Of a DNA stretch of 64,000 bases, positions 60,211 through 64,000 are shown piece by piece; positions within the stretch are counted from its first letter, which is position 1; each line of letters begins with the position of its first letter. The translations under genes and the position numbers were made by a program. This stretch comes from Pseudodesulfovibrio nedwellii (GTDB lineage: Bacteria > Desulfobacterota > Desulfovibrionia > Desulfovibrionales > Desulfovibrionaceae): positions 62,001-126,000 of the forward strand of contig NZ_AP026709.1 of assembly GCF_027923765.1 (NCBI RefSeq). Reading direction: 5' to 3'. The notes beneath the pieces were generated by a model. The model searched no databases. It was not told the origin of the DNA and saw only the letters and a list, made by a program, of their open reading frames with translations.

Positions 60211-60251
60211 GCAGGGTGGGGCCGATAGTGTGGAGGGCAACCCCACCCTGC
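60211..60251 (-). terminator. intercistronic hairpin between GRE and activase genes
   Basis: Arms CCCCACCCTGC (60241-60251) and GCAGGGTGGGG (60211-60221) with a 19-base loop. On the minus strand the stem is followed by CCCCCTTTTTC, so it looks like a partial terminator or an mRNA-protecting hairpin. Confidence 0.7.
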
Positions 60252-60266
60252 GGAGTGCTTTACCCT

Positions 60267-62720
60267 TTAGGAGTTGTATTCCGTACGTTTGATGATTTCA
60301 TTCTGTACGCCCATGTCCAAACGAGTGAAGTAGGCGCTGAAACCGGCAACGCGGACAACCAGATCTGAGTATTCTTTCGGGTTGACCTGCGCATCTTTCA
60401 GGGTCTTGGAATCCACGCAGTTGAACTGGATGTGGGAGCCGCCGAAGTCGCAGTATGTCTTGATTAGAGACACCAGTGTGCGTGCGCCCTGTGGGCCTTC
60501 CATGATAGAGGGAGAGAACTTCACGTTGAAGTGGTTTGCTCCGTAGCGGACTGTGTCGATGGCTTCTGCGCCGGACTTGATGAGAGCGGTGATGCCTTCA
60601 TGGTCAGTACCGGGCATTGCGGAGACACTGCCGTCAGTCAGTGCGACACCAGCCTTGCGTCCGTTGGGCAGAGCGCCCATGAGTGCGCCGAAGTAGTTGT
60701 GGTAGGACAGGGAGTATGCGTCCAGCGGAGTGCGGTAGCCGAAGCAGTCCGGTCCTTGAGCATGGTGGATAGCATCAACATCTTTGTAGTACTGCTGCAC
60801 AAAGCCTTCTACTTCTGGTTGGTCGTTGCCATGCTTGGGTGCTTCAAAACACATCTTGCGGATGTCTTCGCAGCCTTCGAAGTTTGATTTAATGGCGTCA
60901 AGCATCTCTTGCATGGTCAATTTCTTCGTATCGAAGACAAGATGCTTAATGGCGAGCAGGGAGTTCGCGGCATCAATACCAGCAGTCATGATGGGATTGA
61001 CCTGCGGGAAACGGGTACCGCCGGCTTCTTCGCAGACACCCTTTTCGATGCAGCCGTCGTACATGGCGGAGCGGAAGACGCTCGGAACGACCTGAAGTCT
61101 GGCCATTTGGCTCAGATCAGAGTGCTTCCGAGAGATGTTGAAGAGATGGTCGAGCTGTTTCTTGTAGGCATCGTACACCTCGTCAAAGGATGTGAATTCG
61201 GCGGGATCGCCGGTCTCAACACCAACTTTCTTTTTGGTGACAGGGCATTTACCGTTGTTCAGCATGACTTCGACGATTTTTGCGAGGCAGGGCTGGTCTT
61301 CCTGAGTGATGAAGCTGCCCTTTCCGCAGATACCTGTGGAGACACAACCATAGTTACCGCAGTTTCTGGCGTCTTCCAGAGAGATGCCGCCTTCGTATTG
61401 ACCGAAGCGGGAGAGGTTACGCTGAATAACCACGTTGTTGTTCAAAATCTGGGGCTGGCCGGAACCGCCGCGGATGCACTCTACAACTTTCTTCAGGTAG
61501 GAGTCTTTCATCTTGGGATGATAGAGCAGGGTCAGCGTGGGCTGAATGTTCTTCATTTTGACCTGAGTATCGAGCAACATTTCTTCCAGCTCGGTGCTGG
61601 CATCGTTGCCGTCGGCATCCACACCACCGATGGTGATGCTCTGTCCTGTGTGGCCGGAAAGGGTGAGAGCGTATGAATTGCCCTGATATTCAGCCAGTTC
61701 AAGGTGCTTGATCCATTGGAATTTGAGCAGAGTGGAGACCTGCTCACGTGTGAGGTTGCCTTCGTCGATGTCTTTTTTGAAGAAGGGGTACATGTACTGA
61801 CCGTAACGACCGGGGGACGTTGCGCATGCCATCTGTTCGATTTCAATGGCCAGATGGATGAACCAGAAGGATTGGATGGCCTCGCGGAAGTTGCGGGCCG
61901 GGAATTCTGGGACGCGGCGGCAAATCTCAGCGATTTCCAACAGCTCTTTTTTGGTCTTGGGATCGCTTTCATCGGCAGCGGTCTTTTCGGCGAGGTCTGC
62001 ATAGCGGTGAGAGTGGGCGATGACAGCTTCCAAGGTGACGAGCATTGACCGATACAGGTCGTGCTTTTCCTTGTTTTCCAATGTTGTGGGGCAGTCTTCA
62101 AAGCGCTTTTTTACATCATCAATGAGCCAGCGCAAACCCTTGTTCAGAGCCATGGGGTAGTCGGCGATACCGGAACCACTCGCGACACTGACATTTTCAT
62201 AGTACATGCCAGCTTTGGCGTACGGCTTGGGGTTGATGCCGTACTTTTCTTTGAACAATTTGTTGTTCAGATCGATGCAGGTGCGGCCTTTCCACAGTTT
62301 GTAGGTCTTTTCCAGCAGTTCCTGTGTCTCGGCGGGAATCTTCATTTCGCCAAGAGAAGCCATTTTGGCCATCTGCATTTCTTCTTTGATCCAGGAAACG
62401 TTCCATTCGGGGTATGCATATACACCGGCTCGCACGCCAGTCAGTGTACCAACGATGGGGTTGCCGTCGAGGAAGATGTTCTTTTTGGTCAGAACGCGTT
62501 CAAATAATTTTGCGCGGATATAGAAAGTGGATTCTCCCTGATATTCTTTATAAACTTCATTCAGGAATTGCAGACGTTCAGGGTCCATTACCTGCGGAGC
62601 GTTCATCAGGAAGTTTTTGAGTTCTTTGACACGGTCTTCAGCGGTGTTCCAGTCGATGCCATATCCCATGGAGGGGGTAGCAGAGGATTCTGAATCTTTT
62701 ATCATGGAAAGATTGGTCAT
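60267..62720 (-). CDS. glycyl radical enzyme of unknown substrate (GCVS active-site type)
   Basis: 817 residues, PFL/GRE fold. C-terminal radical loop VRVAGFSAYF with Gly793. The active-site Cys is Cys459 in NYGCVSTGICGKGSF. Most dehydratase and C-N/C-S/C-C lyase GREs (choline, diol, isethionate, hydroxyproline) have Glu two residues after this Cys as a general base; here it is Ser461. The substrate-side loop reads SPGRYGQYMYPFF, where many GREs have an RxDQY form. So it is not simply CutC, a diol dehydratase or IslA. X-succinate synthases also lack the Glu, but those carry small accessory subunits that are absent here. A sigma-54 promoter lies upstream and a PAS/sigma-54 activator is divergent. 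The substrate is open. Confidence 0.85.
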   Translation of the reverse strand: MTNLSMIKDSESSATPSMGYGIDWNTAEDRVKELKNFLMNAPQVMDPERLQFLNEVYKEYQGESTFYIRAKLFERVLTKKNIFLDGNPIVGTLTGVRAGVYAYPEWNVSWIKEEMQMAKMASLGEMKIPAETQELLEKTYKLWKGRTCIDLNNKLFKEKYGINPKPYAKAGMYYENVSVASGSGIADYPMALNKGLRWLIDDVKKRFEDCPTTLENKEKHDLYRSMLVTLEAVIAHSHRYADLAEKTAADESDPKTKKELLEIAEICRRVPEFPARNFREAIQSFWFIHLAIEIEQMACATSPGRYGQYMYPFFKKDIDEGNLTREQVSTLLKFQWIKHLELAEYQGNSYALTLSGHTGQSITIGGVDADGNDASTELEEMLLDTQVKMKNIQPTLTLLYHPKMKDSYLKKVVECIRGGSGQPQILNNNVVIQRNLSRFGQYEGGISLEDARNCGNYGCVSTGICGKGSFITQEDQPCLAKIVEVMLNNGKCPVTKKKVGVETGDPAEFTSFDEVYDAYKKQLDHLFNISRKHSDLSQMARLQVVPSVFRSAMYDGCIEKGVCEEAGGTRFPQVNPIMTAGIDAANSLLAIKHLVFDTKKLTMQEMLDAIKSNFEGCEDIRKMCFEAPKHGNDQPEVEGFVQQYYKDVDAIHHAQGPDCFGYRTPLDAYSLSYHNYFGALMGALPNGRKAGVALTDGSVSAMPGTDHEGITALIKSGAEAIDTVRYGANHFNVKFSPSIMEGPQGARTLVSLIKTYCDFGGSHIQFNCVDSKTLKDAQVNPKEYSDLVVRVAGFSAYFTRLDMGVQNEIIKRTEYNS

Positions 62721-62798
62721 TGATATCTCCTGTTTGTGTAAGATTTTCCCTGAAGAAAATTGAAAGCGGTGTTCGTTCGCTTGTTCTTTTTGTCACTA

Positions 62799-62813
62799 GC
62801 AGGAGGTGTGCCA
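62799..62813 (-). promoter_or_regulatory. sigma-54 (-24/-12) promoter of the GRE operon
   Basis: On the minus strand: TGGCACACCTCCTGC. The -24 element TGGCAC is perfect and the -12 GC has the correct spacing; only the first T of TTGC differs. It lies 79 bases before the GRE start and pairs naturally with the divergent activator. Confidence 0.85.
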
Positions 62814-62899
62814 TGTGGTGATTTGTCTTTTAATTTGTATTTAAATATTTATTATAATAAAGTTTATTCTTATTTTAAGTCTTTTTTGAGATAGTGAAA

Positions 62900-62926
62900 A
62901 AAGTTTTTTTTTGTAAAAAAAACTTT
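62900..62926. promoter_or_regulatory. inverted repeat, possible activator site
   Basis: AAAGTTTTTTTT and AAAAAAAACTTT flank a 3-base centre (TGT) about 90 bases upstream of the -24/-12 promoter and about 100 before the divergent ATG. The position suits an upstream activating sequence, but the homopolymers could be chance in this AT-rich gap. Confidence 0.35.
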
Positions 62927-63022
62927 CCTTTTTAATAAAAATTTTTCATTGGAGTCGCGGAAGCGCAGTTGTTAATATTTATATTTCCATTGCCCACACT
63001 AAATCTGAAGAGGTCGTGAGAT

Positions 63023-64000
63023 ATGTATTTTGACGAAAAAAAGTTCCTTAATGTCAGTCGTGAAAGCGTTTTGACACCTTCCATGAAAGCCATCTGGGAT
63101 GATATGGGACTTGGGGTCGCCGTTGTAGATGCCAATGGCATTTGCGAATACATGAATCCCATTCAGAGTCAGGTGGACGGTTTTGGACGGATACCTGTGG
63201 TTGGGCAACACATAACAAGTCTTTATGTGCCACACGAGTTGGAGTGTATTCCCACCATGGAATGTCTACAGAAGGGGCGACCGCTTCTCAAGAAGAGTTA
63301 TTTTTACAAGACGACAAATAATTATCTTGCCAGCACGGTTTCTGATTTCTTTCCGCTGTTTGATAACGGAAAAAAGGATGGCGTCATTGCCTTTACTATT
63401 TGGACCGGCACGACGTCACTGGTGAAGAGACAAAGGCGTCCTGCCAAGGCGATTGTTCCTGGGCGAAGCTCTTATGAATATTATACATTCGACAGTTTGG
63501 TCGGGAAAGATGATGCCCTGATTGAAGTGCTGAACGAAGCACGGACGGCAGCACTGGCGCCGTCTCCAGTGATGATTTGGGGAGAAAGTGGCACGGGTAA
63601 GGAATTGTTTGCCCAGGCTATTCATGCCGCGAGTGATCGGTGCGACCATTCTCTTGTCCCGGTGAACTGTGCTGCCATCCCTGAAAATTTGTTGGAGGGT
63701 ATTCTTTTTGGCACGGCCAAGGGCGCATATACTGATGCTGCTGACAAGCCGGGGCTTTTTGAAGAAGCCGATGGCGGAACATTGCTTCTTGATGAGTTGA
63801 ATTCCATGCCCATGGGATTGCAAGCCAAACTCCTTCGAGTGCTCCAGGAAAAACGTGTGCGTCGGCTTGGGTCGCGTACAGAAATACCAGTGGACGTGCG
63901 AGTTATTAGTATTTTGAACGTCGATCCTCTCTACGCCGTGGAGCAGAATATATTGCGGCGAGATTTGTTTTATCGCCTTGCTGTCGTGGGGCTTGCCGTG
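63023..64000 (+). CDS. PAS-domain sigma-54-dependent activator, partial (window edge)
   Basis: First 326 residues; the gene continues past the window. N-terminal PAS domain (MGLGVAVVDANGICEYMN, about 30-47), AAA+ domain with Walker A GESGTGKE, Walker B GGTLLLDEL and VNCAAIPENLLEGILFGTAKG. The sigma-54 contact loop reads GAYTDA (234-239) where the consensus is GAFTGA; F to Y is common, but G to D is unusual. It is a paralogue of the activator at 15981. It is divergent from the GRE operon, which has a sigma-54 promoter, so it is its likely activator. AGAGG precedes ATG 63023. Confidence 0.88.
   Translation, partial: MYFDEKKFLNVSRESVLTPSMKAIWDDMGLGVAVVDANGICEYMNPIQSQVDGFGRIPVVGQHITSLYVPHELECIPTMECLQKGRPLLKKSYFYKTTNNYLASTVSDFFPLFDNGKKDGVIAFTIWTGTTSLVKRQRRPAKAIVPGRSSYEYYTFDSLVGKDDALIEVLNEARTAALAPSPVMIWGESGTGKELFAQAIHAASDRCDHSLVPVNCAAIPENLLEGILFGTAKGAYTDAADKPGLFEEADGGTLLLDELNSMPMGLQAKLLRVLQEKRVRRLGSRTEIPVDVRVISILNVDPLYAVEQNILRRDLFYRLAVVGLAV

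Noticed and set aside
60267-62720. Reading the GRE as choline TMA-lyase (CutC), prompted by nearby choline and TMAO genes
   Set aside because: CutC has Glu two residues after the active-site Cys and usually sits in a microcompartment locus. Here Ser replaces Glu and there are no shell-protein genes.
62900-62926. Intrinsic terminator at the A/T palindrome
   Set aside because: There is no GC stem; the arms are nearly homopolymeric and it lies between divergent starts, so a protein-binding site or chance is likelier.
1-64000. CRISPR arrays, insertion sequences, rRNA genes
   Set aside because: No regularly spaced repeats, transposase motifs or rRNA-like sequence were seen on either strand.

Overview
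The window looks like chromosome from a Desulfovibrionaceae-type deltaproteobacterium (Desulfovibrio/Pseudodesulfovibrio-like). Evidence: HdrB/HdrD-type CCG proteins, a DsrM/NarI-like membrane Fe-S protein, several sigma-54 activators, a pentaheme TorC, a glycyl radical enzyme (GRE) and a UGA-encoded HesB-like selenoprotein. No dsr, apr or sat gene is present, so sulfate reduction is inferred from context only. There is no rRNA, no CRISPR array, no transposase and no integrase.

Region by region. (1) 0-8.5 kb, housekeeping on +: DUF89/ARMT1-like protein, mltA, a DUF4254 protein, gatB, mtnA, der, then tRNA-Ser(GCU). (2) 8.6-10.7 kb: an AT-richer insert just after the tRNA with a phosphoribosyltransferase-fold protein and a DprA-like protein, a candidate conflict/defence pair. 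(3) 10.8-15.8 kb on -: choline to glycine betaine (FadR-like GntR regulator, betA, betB, a ChoX-like binding protein). (4) 16-18.9 kb on +: a PAS/sigma-54 activator and a TIM-barrel sugar isomerase-like gene behind a good -24/-12 promoter. (5) 19-33.2 kb: a glycerol regulon. The minus strand has glpR and a glycerol ABC transporter (two ATPases, two permeases, DUF2160 protein, binding protein). The plus strand has glpA, glpB, a cytochrome b/HdrC-like protein, an HdrB-like protein and glpK. (6) 33.2-37.2 kb: acyltransferase, iron alcohol dehydrogenase, a hairpin-rich repeat, and an HdrD-like protein.

(7) 37.6-53.8 kb on +: a molybdoenzyme respiration island. It has an FmdE/zinc-ribbon/molybdopterin-binding fusion, a hybrid histidine kinase with a periplasmic binding-protein sensor, a sigma-54 response regulator, dmsABC with a TorD-family chaperone and a polyferredoxin, then torC-torD-torA behind a sigma-54 promoter. 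(8) 54-58.3 kb: tpx and creBCD. (9) 58.3-64 kb: on -, a GRE (transcribed first), its radical SAM activase, a C_GCAxxG_C_C protein and the selenoprotein. A divergent PAS/sigma-54 activator runs off the right edge.

How it fits together: G3P oxidation (GlpAB) probably passes electrons through the Hdr-like membrane module to menaquinone. The TMAO and DMSO reductases use quinol as electron donor. Choline-derived betaine serves as osmolyte or methylated-amine source. The most unusual items are the GRE whose active-site motif is GCVS rather than GCVE, its in-frame-UGA neighbour with a visible bSECIS hairpin, and the DprA-PRTase pair behind the tRNA.
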